This document shows positions 47,890 to 58,314 of a stretch of DNA of 64,000 nt, piece by piece. Under the pieces are notes generated by a model that worked only from the letters and a program-made list of their open reading frames with translations, was not told the origin of the DNA and did no database searches. Made by a program: the position numbers and the translations under genes. How positions within the stretch are numbered: position 1 is the first letter of the stretch; each line of letters begins with the position of its first letter. Source of the DNA: Pyrrhosoma nymphula (lineage: Eukaryota; Arthropoda; Insecta; Odonata; Coenagrionidae); assembly GCA_963573305.1 (NCBI GenBank), contig OY754335.1, positions 49,001,985-49,065,984 on the forward strand, given 5' to 3'.

Positions 47890-48075
47890 CTGACAATCAA
47901 ACAACAATCGCGGATGCGATTGTCGAAGTTCTTCTGTTGTTTAGCGCACAAAAACTCTGCTCCTGAAAGATTTTTAAGGGCGCTGCTTAGTGCGAAGGGT
48001 CTGAAACGAATGGAAAGCTATTGATTGCGCTGTTGTGTTTTGAGGTGAACAGCGCACTAGAGGGAATGGAAGGCT
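47890..48075. repeat. Repeat family E, copy 2
   Basis: AACAACAATCGCG, GAAGGGTCTGAAACGAATGGA, GCGCTGTTGTGTTTT and GCGCACTAGAGGGAATGGAA parallel 19905-20110. Confidence 0.55.
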
Positions 48076-48089
48076 CCTCTTAGAATTAC

Positions 48090-48760
48090 GTTAGATTCTG
48101 TGTCCAGGAAACCATTTCCCTCCGGGGATTTCCCACGCATACTTTGCCGTTCGTCGCGGATGATGAAAAAATCTTGCATCGGGATCACGTTCGGAAGCCG
48201 GCTCGCGGGAGAATCGTGTATCGCGGCCGTCCGAGATCAAACGCGGTACAAGATTTTTCGGACGCGAGTCAGGGATTACCCACGGATTCTCTCCCGCGGG
48301 TCGAACGTCTTCACATTTCTCGTATTCAACTTCCTCGCGCGAGCCGTCCCCTTGCATCGCTTATAAACGGCGTGATTTGTATAGTTTACGGCGATGAGGA
48401 GTCATAAAGTTAGGATTTCGACCCTCGGGTGCCCCTGTCATCTGCCGACGGCATACTTCGAGATCCTCGCTGCTCTCCCGCGGTCTGGGAGGTTCTCATT
48501 TGAATTCCGGTGAGGTATAAATATGGTAATGCGAGATGGATAAAGTGCGCGAGAAATCCATACCGCACAGTTAGCATGGTTCACTCCGACATTCCAGCCG
48601 AACGGAGGAGGAATGTCCAGGGATTATTTTCCGGAATCGGATGCCCTAAGGGTGCACAACGAAGCCTTGATGTTTCAATATGCGTCACGGAGGAAAGAGT
48701 GGTAGCCATCCGAAAGGTTTCATGCTTACTGACGTATTTACCATAATTCTCAGAAATTAC
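48090..48760. other. GC-rich block with a TATAAATA motif
   Basis: CpG-rich sequence followed by GGTATAAATATGG at 48514-48526. I find no initiator at the right spacing and no gene downstream, so it is only a possible promoter. Confidence 0.25.
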
Positions 48761-49144
48761 GCATCGTCGGACGTGAATAGAATGAACTTTCTTTGTAAAA
48801 CGAGAGCTTGGGAAAATTTGAAAGCAATATTATCCTTGTCTTTCGTTGCCTTTGTGCTTAGAATATGGAAAGGAGAGCTCTGAGGAAATTCAGGACGGAG
48901 AGAATAGAATATTAGTGGTGTAGCTGCTCACGTTCTAGAGAGATATTTGATGGTTACTATGTTCTTCGCATCTTTGGTCGAGCGTTCATTCTTTTATGGA
49001 GGAAGTACCTTTGGAGTGACCTCAGCCCTTTCAGAATTCTTGTGTTATTGGCAGAATTATCCGTCCCATCTTTATTTTTGTATTGGGGATGGATAATTTA
49101 TCAATGCCCGAACAACCAAAGGATGATATAAAAGCTTTAAAAAC

Positions 49145-49779
49145 AGTGAAGTCTCGGTTATCCGAAGTAATTTAAGCTTAGGCCTTATTCGATAATACGG
49201 AAGGCTTCTGTGTTAGAATGAATTGCGACAAAAATAAGATACTCCTGCGGCCTACGCTTTGGCGTAATTCATTATTTAGTCACGGTTGGTGTAAATTATA
49301 ATACCAGCATACCCTGGCAAAACCCAACAGGCAGCTCAGGAACCTCTAACATATCTGCATCTGGATCCTTTTTTGTTCAACCATGCACTGAACAGGAATT
49401 ACAAAAACATGCCCGGAAATCATGCCCGGAAACATGCCCGGAAATAGCTTTTCATTTGGAGATAGAACTGATTGCCGAATTCTGACATTTGTTTGCATGA
49501 GCAAAACTGGCTCGATACTGCCACCACTTTAGGAACTGTACCTCGAATAATACAAGAAACTGTCTCAGGACTTTGTTTCATTATGTAACACTGAAAATAT
49601 CACTTTGCAATCCAAACAGATTTATTTAAACACACAACCGGTTTCGTAACAGAAGATGTTATTCTGTTACGAAAAAGATAGTTTTTTAACACATCTATTT
49701 GGAATTGTTATGAGGAATGTGTTATGGAATTCGGATAATATAGACCCTCGCTGAATTGGGACTCGAGTAGTCGAGGTTG
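49145..49779. mobile_element. pogo/Tigger-like MITE, copy 2, with inserted foldback
   Basis: Left end CAGTGAAGTCTCGGTTATCC; the right part (ACCCTCGCTGAATTGGGACTCG) matches the end of copy 1 at 10235-10520, as do TTTGGAGATAGAACT and TTTGCATGAGC. It contains a threefold CATGCCCGGAAA repeat (49408-49446) and a small foldback (49611-49703). Confidence 0.6.
49611..49703. repeat. Small foldback with CGAAACCGGTT core, nested
   Basis: Outer ends CCAAACAGAT and ATCTATTTGG pair imperfectly; inside, TTTCGTAACAGAA and TTCTGTTACGAAA pair exactly. On the minus strand the left arm reads CTGTTACGAAACCGGTTGTG, like the GAAAC part of the foldbacks at 37199 and 44081, but a CTGATGA block is absent. Confidence 0.6.
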
Positions 49780-50987
49780 TACTAAATTTTCTGTGATCAC
49801 GATCAATGGTAATATTAAAAGATAATTCGTCCTTATCATCTTTACGGGAGCGTTCATTGCTCACATTGGGGAGTATCTTTGGAGGCTCGTGTTCCGTTCG
49901 GAATTCAAATGCCCTTAATGAAATTATCCATCCTCTTTGAATTTTTCAATTAGGTAGGCTAATTTTTCAATTCCCGAACAATCGAAGGAAGAGCCAAGAG
50001 CTAATTATTCCCGAACTTGCCGTTCAAAATGGATATCCCAAGGCTTCCGCTCCAGCTATCGCTTGGAAAATCATTCCCGTAGTGAATATCGACCACCGGA
50101 AGCATGAAACTTCCGTGGCCATTTTTGGAAATCTTAGTTGTGCGTTAAATTAATTTCTCTCCCGACTGCGCCGAGACGACGTCGTTCTAAACGGTGGTTA
50201 GGCCGTAAGAATTTCGGTTTTTCTAATATCATTTCTCGTTTGCTAATAACCTCAGATAACTGTCTTTCCGATATTTTAAAGTGCGTATTTCCCCCGTGTT
50301 TCCACGAGGTTATTCCTTCGTACAGAACGGGAGGATGAGTCTCCAGACGGGAGTGAGGGTTTGTCTGAAGTGCTTCAGGGTTGTTAACAGAGAAAATTGC
50401 GCCCCCGGAGTTACGGTTCGCGTATGGGAATCCATTAGGAAGCCCCAAGACGTCCGCCTTTGTCGGGTCGGCCTCTCTGGGTGCAGTTACCCATTTAAGA
50501 ATAAGCATTTTTGAAGCGATTTCAATTTAAATGCTAATTCTTGCTGCTTTTTTCTTCCTTTCAAGCACTCTTCAATTCCTCTTTACCGTAAATTACAAAT
50601 TTTTTTCTTCCATAAATTAGCGTCTTGATGTTTATGAGCCTAGATGGACGATAACGGAAGCGAGATGGTCGAAGGTCATCCGTAGGGACTTCATCGTGAT
50701 CCCTTTCCACTTGTGATGCGCTCAAATACGGTCTGAGTAGACTGGTGGGCGATGCCTTCGGAATCAGTCGATTAGTCTCCATTTCCTTCGTCTATCGACG
50801 CCACTAATTTTCATGATTTTGGTGCAAATGGCTGTCGGAACTAGGGATCATGAGCTAATAGTGGAAGTTTATCGTTTTTATCAGATCTATTATCGGTATG
50901 TGATTTTGAAATGTAGTGTGAAAGCTAATTTAATCGGGAAAATATTCGCTGTTGTAAAAGGAGATAATTTTTGTAATATATGAGCAG
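49780..50987. other. Spacer, no gene seen
   Basis: Mixed composition; overlapping frames at 50134-50508 on both strands carry no domain I know. Confidence 0.4.
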
Positions 50988-51001
50988 TATGTTTAGTCGT
51001 T
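50988..51001 (+). repeat. Target duplication of the 5S-derived SINE, left
   Basis: TATGTTTAGTCGTT, repeated exactly at 51386-51399. Confidence 0.88.
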
Positions 51002-51385
51002 GAGAAAGGCAAGGGCCTAGCCACGTTGAAACACCGGTTCCCATCAGAACACCGAAGTTAAGCAACGTTGGGCCCGGACGGTGGTTGGATGGGTGACCCT
51101 CCTCCATACCTCAACCAGGCATGGATGGAGAGATGATACTCCCTCCATACCTATACCGGCAGGCCTGAGAGGCCAGGCCAGGCCAAACCGGGCCGGTTGG
51201 AGGGAGGACATCCTCTATACCTGGTACTGGGGTGAGGCAGGGGGAGGCCAATCCTCCATACCTCTACCGAGGTGCTCTTGTCCCCTGTCTGCATGTGGCA
51301 GACAGGCATGGGGTTGGCACAATGGACCAAGAAAGGTCTAAGTGCCCGGGCTCCTGACGAAGGCCCCCCCAACAACAATCTAATA
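51002..51385 (+). mobile_element. 5S-rRNA-derived SINE (SINE3 type), complete with target duplication
   Basis: A 384-bp insertion between perfect 14-bp direct repeats. Its first 97 bp are a 5S rRNA-like head (51008-51098), which would supply an internal Pol III promoter. The body holds repeated CTCCATACCT motifs (about 51098-51270), then GGACCAAGAAAGGTCTAAG and GCTCCTGACGAAGGCCCCCC. It ends in AACAACAATCTAATA, a short A-rich tail. There is no coding capacity; it would depend on a LINE's enzyme. SINEs with 5S heads are known, though much less common than tRNA-headed ones. Confidence 0.85.
51008..51098 (+). pseudogene. 5S rRNA-like head of the SINE (3' end missing)
   Basis: GCCACGTTGAAACACCGGTT, CACCGAAGTTAAGCAACGTT and GGTTGGATGGGTGACC match the conserved loops of eukaryotic 5S rRNA in order and spacing. 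The internal control region (GAAGTTAAGC ... GGGTTGGATGGG type) is kept. The last 20-odd bases that pair with the 5' end are replaced by SINE body, so it is not a functional 5S gene. Confidence 0.85.
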
Positions 51386-51399
51386 TATGTTTAGTCGTT
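51386..51399 (+). repeat. Target duplication of the 5S-derived SINE, right
   Basis: TATGTTTAGTCGTT, identical to 50988-51001. Confidence 0.88.
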
Positions 51400-51813
51400 A
51401 CATTATAGGATTAGCAATACGCTACTTGACCGAGGAGAAACTAACCATTTGCGATAAAAAAATTTAGACCACGGGAATTTATTGTTACCAGGCCACTATA
51501 AAATGGCACCCTGCTGTATGTGGTTATCTTTCTTTAAAATAAAAATAAAATATAAATACAAAAATAGACATTAAATTGTGCGTATTTTAAAATATTACTT
51601 GATAAAGCTTCCGTCGAAATGGGTAAATTTATCAATCCTTGGTTTAAGAATGAAGATATTCTATTCTACTCACTACTATTACTACCACTACCATTACACA
51701 ATCACTATTAATATCACCTCATCTCACTTTAAATGCCTCGCACGGTTTTATTTTCTGGATTTACTAATATCTTGTAGTAACCATGACTTAAAAGTATGAG
51801 TTATACTAATCAG

Positions 51814-52503
51814 CATAGGCGTGCGTACAGTGGGTGCCATGGGTGCCGCGGCACCCCCAAAAAAATTTAGGAGAGGCGCCAAAATTTAGATGGAGCAGAA
51901 AACTTGGGAGAAGGCGAGTCCTGTTGAAAAGAACTGGAAAATCAATCAATCAAAATAATTTTAAAGGTCTGGTTTTATTTTTTAAATTTGTAATGATGCT
52001 ACTCAAGCTATCATTGCATGCGCCTCTTTGAAATAGGGTACGGAGCCCGATTGTGGACGCGAAAAAACGAGAAGTAGTATAGTATTAGTATATCAAAAAC
52101 ATTATTCTGATAAAGCTTTTTACAGCAAAAAGTTTTTTCGTAATTTTTAAATCGAATTTTCTTTCCTATAGTTACTCTGTTTTTATTTGATGAAAAGTAA
52201 ATAACTGACTAGATAAGATATTTAATGCAAGTGTTATCAAAGCTTTAATTAATTGCAGTGTTTAAAAGTATTTCTAAGACATTCTATTTCCTAGCATCGA
52301 AAATTAAAGCAGAAATGTTATATATTTTTTTTGTTTCACACAAATATTGGGGCCTTCTAATTTTGTTGTGGGAGTTGCTTTATGGAACTGACCTTCCTCC
52401 GAGCACTTAGGGTTAAGACTTATGGTTACGGTCATGGGCAAGGGCAAAAGGTGGGATTTTTATCGTTGGCACCTCCAATAGCAAAATCCTGCGCACGCCT
52501 TTA
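51814..52503. mobile_element. hAT-like MITE with 8-bp target duplication
   Basis: The ends CATAGGCGTGCGTA and the reverse-complemented right end TAAAGGCGTGCGCA form a short inverted repeat. CTAATCAG occurs immediately outside on both sides (51806-51813 and 52504-52511). An 8-bp duplication with short imperfect ends is the hAT pattern. The 690-bp interior has GGGTGCC/GGCACCCCC runs near the left end and no transposase. Confidence 0.75.
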
Positions 52504-52624
52504 CTAATCAGTAGTGGTGTGTAAATCCGTGTACGGCATGTTTGCATGTTTGTGAACGTATTATTCCCTTGATTTCTGGTTTAGCGTTGCATTGTTCTCT
52601 TAACTGCTTTCTGGTCCTCACGTA

Positions 52625-52750
52625 AGTGGCTGGGGGAGCGTGCGAGGTTGTGATTTGAACTGGGACGAGCACTGCATGCCTAATGTGGAATCGCCCCGTG
52701 CCATAACCCTGGTGGTGGCTTGCAAGGTATTTCGTAGATGTAGGTGTATT
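52625..52750 (+). repeat. SINE-like repeat
   Basis: CCCCGTGCCATAACCCTGGT, GGTGGCTTGCAAGGTAT and the GTAGATGTAGGTGTA tail parallel 1785-1885; a degenerate B-box-like GGTTGTGATTTGAACTGGGA precedes them. Confidence 0.45.
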
Positions 52751-52954
52751 CGTGGAATCCTCACGTCAATGCATTTTCTTGTGGTAACGTGGCACAGGAA
52801 CTCTGCTGCACAAGATCTTTTCCAGTATCGCGTGCCGGAGCTTTTTTAAAGTGTGTTATTATGTTTCATAGCTTCTTTTACCGGAGACTTGGACTTATAC
52901 GGAATTTCATGACAGTTCAAGCTGGGTCCAGGTTGATCACCTAATTCTTCTCAA

Positions 52955-53035
52955 GCAAGGCAACAACCTGTCACTAAGTCACCGGTTCCCGATCAGTCAC
53001 CGAAGCTTAGCATAGATTCAGTTCCCGAGCAGTTA
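52955..53035 (+). repeat. Degenerate 5S-rRNA-like fragment
   Basis: CACCGGTTCCCGATCAGTCACCGAAGCTTAGCATAGATTC, given here in parts, lines up with the same portion of the 5S head at 51032-51070. It probably marks an old copy of the same SINE family. Confidence 0.5.
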
Positions 53036-53065
53036 ATAGTTCCATAAATTATCTGCAGATTCTCT

Positions 53066-53397
53066 TCTAAATGCGAAATAATACATTTCACATCACTATA
53101 AAGTTTGCCCACTAATTTCAAGGTGTCATGCAGAGTCAAAGATTCGAAAAAAACATATTGAAATATAACTGTCGTCTAAATTTCGAATACCGCGTTGAGA
53201 ACTCTAGTCATAACATTCTTTAATTAAGAAAAACATTAAAATGTAACTCTTGAATAATTTACCTTGCTGCATGTATGGTGAATTTCAATGCATAAACAGA
53301 TGTACTTGAGTGAAATATGATCCAAGAATTGTTTTGGCTTACTAAAAAGTATTAAAATGTGCACTCAATGACCCACGATTACCGCTCCAGCCACCTT
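53066..53397. repeat. Repeat family B, copy 2
   Basis: Aligns end to end with 14029-14361; shared end ATTAAAATGTGCACTCAATG then ACGATTACCG and CCAGCCACCTTAA. Confidence 0.65.
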
Positions 53398-53871
53398 AAA
53401 GATGAAAAGATGAATGTCAAAAATCTTCATTTGATTTGAGGAAGGACTTTATTGTTATTCCTCATAGGTATTTCAAAATATCTATCCACTCCAAAAATCG
53501 TCTTGTTATTAAATAAAACAGGAAGAATCTATTGTCATAATCTGCCTTTGTACTGTTAAGAGTTCTTATTTTATTCGAGATCTGTTCCAAGAATTACTCC
53601 GTGGGAGTAAAAAAGGAATGGTTGCCGGATGTAGGGTTCTATGGGCTCAAATACGACAATGATAGAATCTGAGACACTTGAATAAGTGGACTGCATGAGG
53701 TCATGCTGACACGAAATCCGGATTCCTCATCTGAGAAATTAACTTCCCACGCGAATAATTAATCTGATGGTGTGACTCATTATTTAAAATGACGCGACTG
53801 AAAAAGGAATAGTATGTTTCAGAGGCCAGCTGCATAAATACGGGCTTCCTTTTATTTTACCGTCCCGCAAA
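53398..53871. other. Spacer, no gene seen
   Basis: AT-rich, nothing recognised. Confidence 0.4.
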
Positions 53872-54010
53872 TATGGACTAAAACCTTGGCGAGGTGGAAG
53901 TCCTTGCGAGTCTCATTGACCTCTGAACTCTAACGGCGCGAGCGAAATGGTGATTGTTCCTCGTAGCGTCGCCCATTTTAAGTTGACAGTAGTCTTGCAG
54001 CCGGGTGAAA
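53872..54010 (+). repeat. 5'-end fragment related to the RTE LINE
   Basis: ATGGACTAAAACCTTGGCGA, GTGGAAGTCCTTGCG, TCTCATTGACC and GTAGCGTCGCCCAT follow the first 100 bp of the LINE at 26072-26170 in order. Only the 5' part is present, so this is either a SINE-like derivative or a rearranged copy. Confidence 0.45.
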
Positions 54011-55532
54011 GGTAGTCTTTTAAGTGAGACAAGGTCTCTGCGTTGGTCATCTCACGAAATCCTTGCATAGCCAAGCTGACGGCATCAGGAAAAAAAGAAC
54101 ACAAATTTTTTATAATGAGGGATATGAACCAAATCGAAATCTATGTTCCTAGGCCTCCTATACTCCCGTATATGGCCGATGTCTACTCCATCTAATCTTA
54201 CAACCCTTAACAGTGTAACACATTTCTTCACAAAAGTAGTGATGTAGGTACAGAGTCCTTCACAGGCGCGATGTGTCCACCAATGCCATTCTGTCTTCAC
54301 TCTCCATTTACTATCTTCCTTGTCTTCGCCTTAAAAGTGTAGGTCAGCTTAACTCCGTCACAGACTGTCCTGATTACCTGCCTTTTATAAATTTCCGAGT
54401 AACCTCTCGGCCAACCCGCACCCACTCTCTATTCCCTTTACCAGTTCCCAGATTATCGCTCAGCTAACGTTCACTTTATTTCCGCCTCCCCTCTTTGCTT
54501 AGTTCACTACCCGACAACTTTGATCCGTTTTCTCTATCTCCTAAAGTATTTAAAACCTGGATGTCTCTCATCTCTCTGAAAATAATTAGCACTCCCTCTT
54601 TGTCAGTTTTATTTACAATATTTGGTTAATATTCTTCTTGTTTTGTTTGTATGCATTCGTCTCTTATTTTATGTTCTGTTATTTGGGCCACTATAAATTC
54701 GCAACAATGTTGTGTGTGGACATGTTAAAATAGTATAACAAAATAAGATAAAAATAACTAAATTAAACGGAGGAAAAGAAAGGCGATTCTCGGAGGGTCT
54801 TTTGACTGGAACGCTTTCGATGTAACCGAAGCGGAATGGATTCGAAGTATTGCCATCCAACCTCGGGCAGAATTTTATAATGGGGAAACGTTTAGGACCT
54901 AAATGCTGGTTGAAACATATTTAAGTATTCAATTCAGGGTCTAAATGTGGTGTTTCGATCCTAATCGTTTTATCCCGCTAGTTAAATGTTTGCGTTACAT
55001 AAAACCACTAATAATTTCAATTGCATTGCTCAGAGTATCTGCAGAAACCAATAATTGAACTTAGAGCAGAATATAGCAGAATACTCGTTCCAAATGCTAG
55101 CACGACTGCGTAGAGGACTAAATTGATTTCCTTGAATGTTTCGGGAAAAGTTTGCTTCTTTAATAATCTGCAGTTATGTACATACAAAGGAGGATGGCGG
55201 AACAAAGTTCTTATGAGAGTATCTCGGAAGATCTCGAGTATACCCTGATCTCATCCCAAACAACGGGTAGGTAAGTATACATTCACTCCAGTGCACAAAT
55301 GAAGTTTCAGGTCGTTAAATATCTCCAGACAGATAAATAACTAAGATAAAGGCCTTGGAAAGTTATCCAATAAATAATTTGGCATTTTGCACGAAAATGC
55401 TATATAAGCTAAATAGTATGAAACAATGAAAACGGAAATAACCTAACGTCGGCATAAATGATAATGACAGCAGATGGAAAAAAACATAAAATGGTAGGGA
55501 AGGGTGTGCGTAAACTAGACGAAAAATTTACC
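54011..55532. other. Spacer, no gene seen
   Basis: Short frames only; a C/T-rich stretch at 54290-54560. Confidence 0.4.
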
Positions 55533-55931
55533 TCATAAAGAAATCAGATTATAAGATGAGAAAGGAGAAAATAATGAGGATTTATCAAGCCAAGGGCAGC
55601 GGCCTGCCAATTCGCCTCTGGTTCTCGCTCGGTCGTTAAGTTGAGCATCGTTGGTCTCGGCTCGAATGCGAAATGACCTTAGCCATCGAAGCACGTTCAG
55701 TTGAAGTGCAACTGCGGAAGATATTGTGACCAGAATAACCCAACCAATGAAGTCATTCAACCAGAAGAAGAGTGCGCTGACAGCCAGTAACACAAGCATG
55801 GAAGTAAGGAAGAACTTTACTAAAACATTCATTTGGAGCATACCTACTCTTTCATGGCATTGAAGCTTGAACAATAACAGGTGCAGAGCATAAGAGATTG
55901 GAGGGAATGAAGATGTGGTGTTACCGAGCAA
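55533..55931 (-). other. Open frame with hydrophobic segments, unknown
   Basis: A 132-codon minus-strand frame. From the internal Met at about 55830 it encodes MNVLVKFFLTSMLVLLAVSA, then a second hydrophobic stretch (GWVILVTISSAVAL). A basic tail with RARTRGELAGRC follows. Two membrane-like segments are unusual for a chance frame, but the codon region has no family I recognise and no clear splice partners. It could be a decayed gene exon, transposon debris or chance. Confidence 0.25.
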
Positions 55932-56654
55932 TGATGAAGATCAAATGAGTAAGAAAATACTAACTTCGAAGTTTTGCGAAGAGCTGGCGAGAAAAGAGGT
56001 ATGTATGTACAATGGAAACTCTTGAAAGAAGAAAAGGCAAACTTACTGGACCCATTTTGGGACACAATATTCTATTGAAAGCAGTGATGAATGGGAAGAA
56101 AACAGCGAAAGACCAAGAATGGTACACCAGGAAAATTATGTAGAACGTCAAAGTGAAGAATTATGTAGGAATGAAGCAGGTGGACAGGAGGAGAGTGGAG
56201 TGGGGAGCTGCAGGTAACCAATCTTCGGATTGATGGTTGCTTATCGAGCGAAGAAGACTTTTCATCAGAGGAAAAAATTGGCTATCAATTTATAACAATG
56301 GACTGGTCATTGGAGTATGATCCTTAAAAACATGTAAGTAATGACACTGGGTGTCAATTTATATCACTCCTTGACCCACGGATTAATCGAGAATAAATAA
56401 TTACCATAAAAATTCTTTCGTCGAATTGCGTTATAAATCTATAGAGGTCATCTCTAACGGTAATAGAAATCAAATTACAACCAAATTAGAATCATGACAA
56501 ACATGAGAAGCACGTACACACGATAGGTACTTGCAAAATATACTCTTAGGTAAATTACTTCAAAATTATTTTTTTATGAACTGTGATACCAATCTTTTTT
56601 ACATTTTATGTTTTAAATTGCAAAATGCCAACTCGTCGTAAAAATATGTGAATT
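55932..56654. other. Spacer, no gene seen
   Basis: Nothing recognised. Confidence 0.35.
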
Positions 56655-56705
56655 TATGGAGCCCTGAGAAAGCAAAAGATATTTTGCGAAACGTCAGCTA
56701 TGGAG
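56655..56705 (+). repeat. Single GCGAAAC hairpin motif
   Basis: CCCTGAGAAAGCAAAAGATA followed by TTTTGCGAAACGTCAGC has CTGA, then a GCAAAA/TTTTGC stem, then GAAACGTC. This resembles the core of the foldbacks at 37199-44255, but without an inverted second arm and with CTGAGAA in place of CTGATGA. Confidence 0.4.
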
Positions 56706-56879
56706 TAATTAGCATCTATTATTTTTAGAAAACCCATGACCTAACATATCCTGGCATGATAAACATTAATAGGCATTACATTTGTCAGAGGCAAGAGTGA
56801 CGGCCAACTGTCTCCCATCCCTTGCCATCCACACACGTACTACGCTTTTCGTGAAGCCGCAGAAGACCTCTTATTATGT

Positions 56880-57230
56880 AGAAGAAGGTGGAGGGCGAAG
56901 GAGGAAGCCGACGAAGACGCCGCGCCGGTCCCACGGGACAGACTGCCCGGGCCGTCCACCGGGAGCACCGGGAGCCCGGACCGGGGGCAGGAGGGGTCGT
57001 AATTGAGGGTTTTCCCCCCGGTGCCGGAAAATTTCGACCTGTTAAAAAGAGAGTGAGACGGGGAGAGAGTTTTCGATGATGGACGTGGGGAAGGAGGAGA
57101 TGGAGGCGAACGGCGAGGCATCTGGGTGGGAGGGGAATATGGGCAGGTGGCGTGGGCGGTCAATGAAGGAGAGGAAAAGCTCTCCAAAGGCGAGCAGCGG
57201 AGGGACATGCGGGGGAGCAGCCGCTGATTT
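56880..57230. other. GC-rich block without recognised gene
   Basis: Purine-rich, CpG-rich stretch with many open frames on both strands; no domain. Possibly a promoter-type block. Confidence 0.3.
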
Positions 57231-57400
57231 CATATTCCCATTGTTGTGTCTGAAGCCTCTCCGTAGGATAATCCTACATTATGTCTTACGAAGTGAAGCT
57301 ACCGGTCTCCCAAAACGAAGCCTGCTAAACGTGAAGCAGTAAAGCCAGCAAAAGCACCTATAAGCATAACAAGATTAATCCTGTCCTATCAATTGTCTTC

Positions 57401-57425
57401 CACACACACACACACACACACACAC
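57401..57425 (+). repeat. (CA)n microsatellite, 25 nt
   Basis: Uninterrupted CA dinucleotide run. Confidence 0.95.
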
Positions 57426-58314
57426 GCTGTATATTAATTAAACATGTGTAAAGCATTATAATAAGTATTGTGTTTACTCTGAATTACTATAAATTATTTG
57501 TTGCGGTGTAGCTATTTAAAGTAATTAATATATTTTCTGTTGGTTGAGCTTTAAGTATTTGAATAGAATAAATAGTCGCAAGTTAAAATTATTAATTACA
57601 CTTGAAGTATTTAGTTATTTCATTTACTGTTTTAAGCAGACGGAGTATGCTAATTTCTCTAATGCATATTGTAACCTTTGGGGGGGGGGATTGACTTATC
57701 CCTTATAACATCCTTCTCCTATTGTTTGCCGCGCCAAAAGTAATATTAAAAGAATGATGAATTATAAGTTTCCGATAACACGTTGACCACGCCTGTGGTG
57801 TCACCATGCAATCGTTCGACTACTCTGCTAATGACACAATGCCTTACCTTTTGCCTTGCCCTGGCTAGTGCAGTGGTAGAAGTATTGGTTAGACAGATAA
57901 TTACCTTCTACAGTTATTTATTAATTAATAACAAAAGTATAGCAATATTTGAACAAATTTAAATATATAATTAAGCAAATGGTGAAAGCAAATTTTATCT
58001 TTGGTTTTGCAGAATAAATGAATGAATGACTCACTCTCTCAATATGCACCTATAAATTGAGCAGAGTCTTTACCATGCTCAACAAATTAAAAGAAACACC
58101 CTGAAATGGCCCGAAATATACCCTTAATTCTAATGGTTAATACAATTGTCCCTTTTGGACGGTTTGATACACACGCACACTTCACGTGCCTGGGTTTGTA
58201 GTTCGAAGCCGAGTTGTCCTCATGACCTCCTTTCAGATCCTCCTGAGCTATTCGTCCTTGGCTTATAGCACCTTCCCTGGGCACTACTTCCTCCCTTTTT
58301 ACTGGGTATATCAC
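57426..58314. other. Spacer, no gene seen
   Basis: AT-rich. CTAGTGCAGTGGTAGAAG at 57865 resembles a tRNA A-box region but no B box follows. Confidence 0.35.

Noticed and set aside
48514..48526. TATA promoter at GGTATAAATATGG
   Set aside because: No initiator at about 30 nt and no gene downstream on that strand; kept only as a weak note.
51008..51098. Functional 5S rRNA gene
   Set aside because: The 3' end that should pair with the 5' end is missing, and the unit is flanked by target duplications, so it is a SINE.
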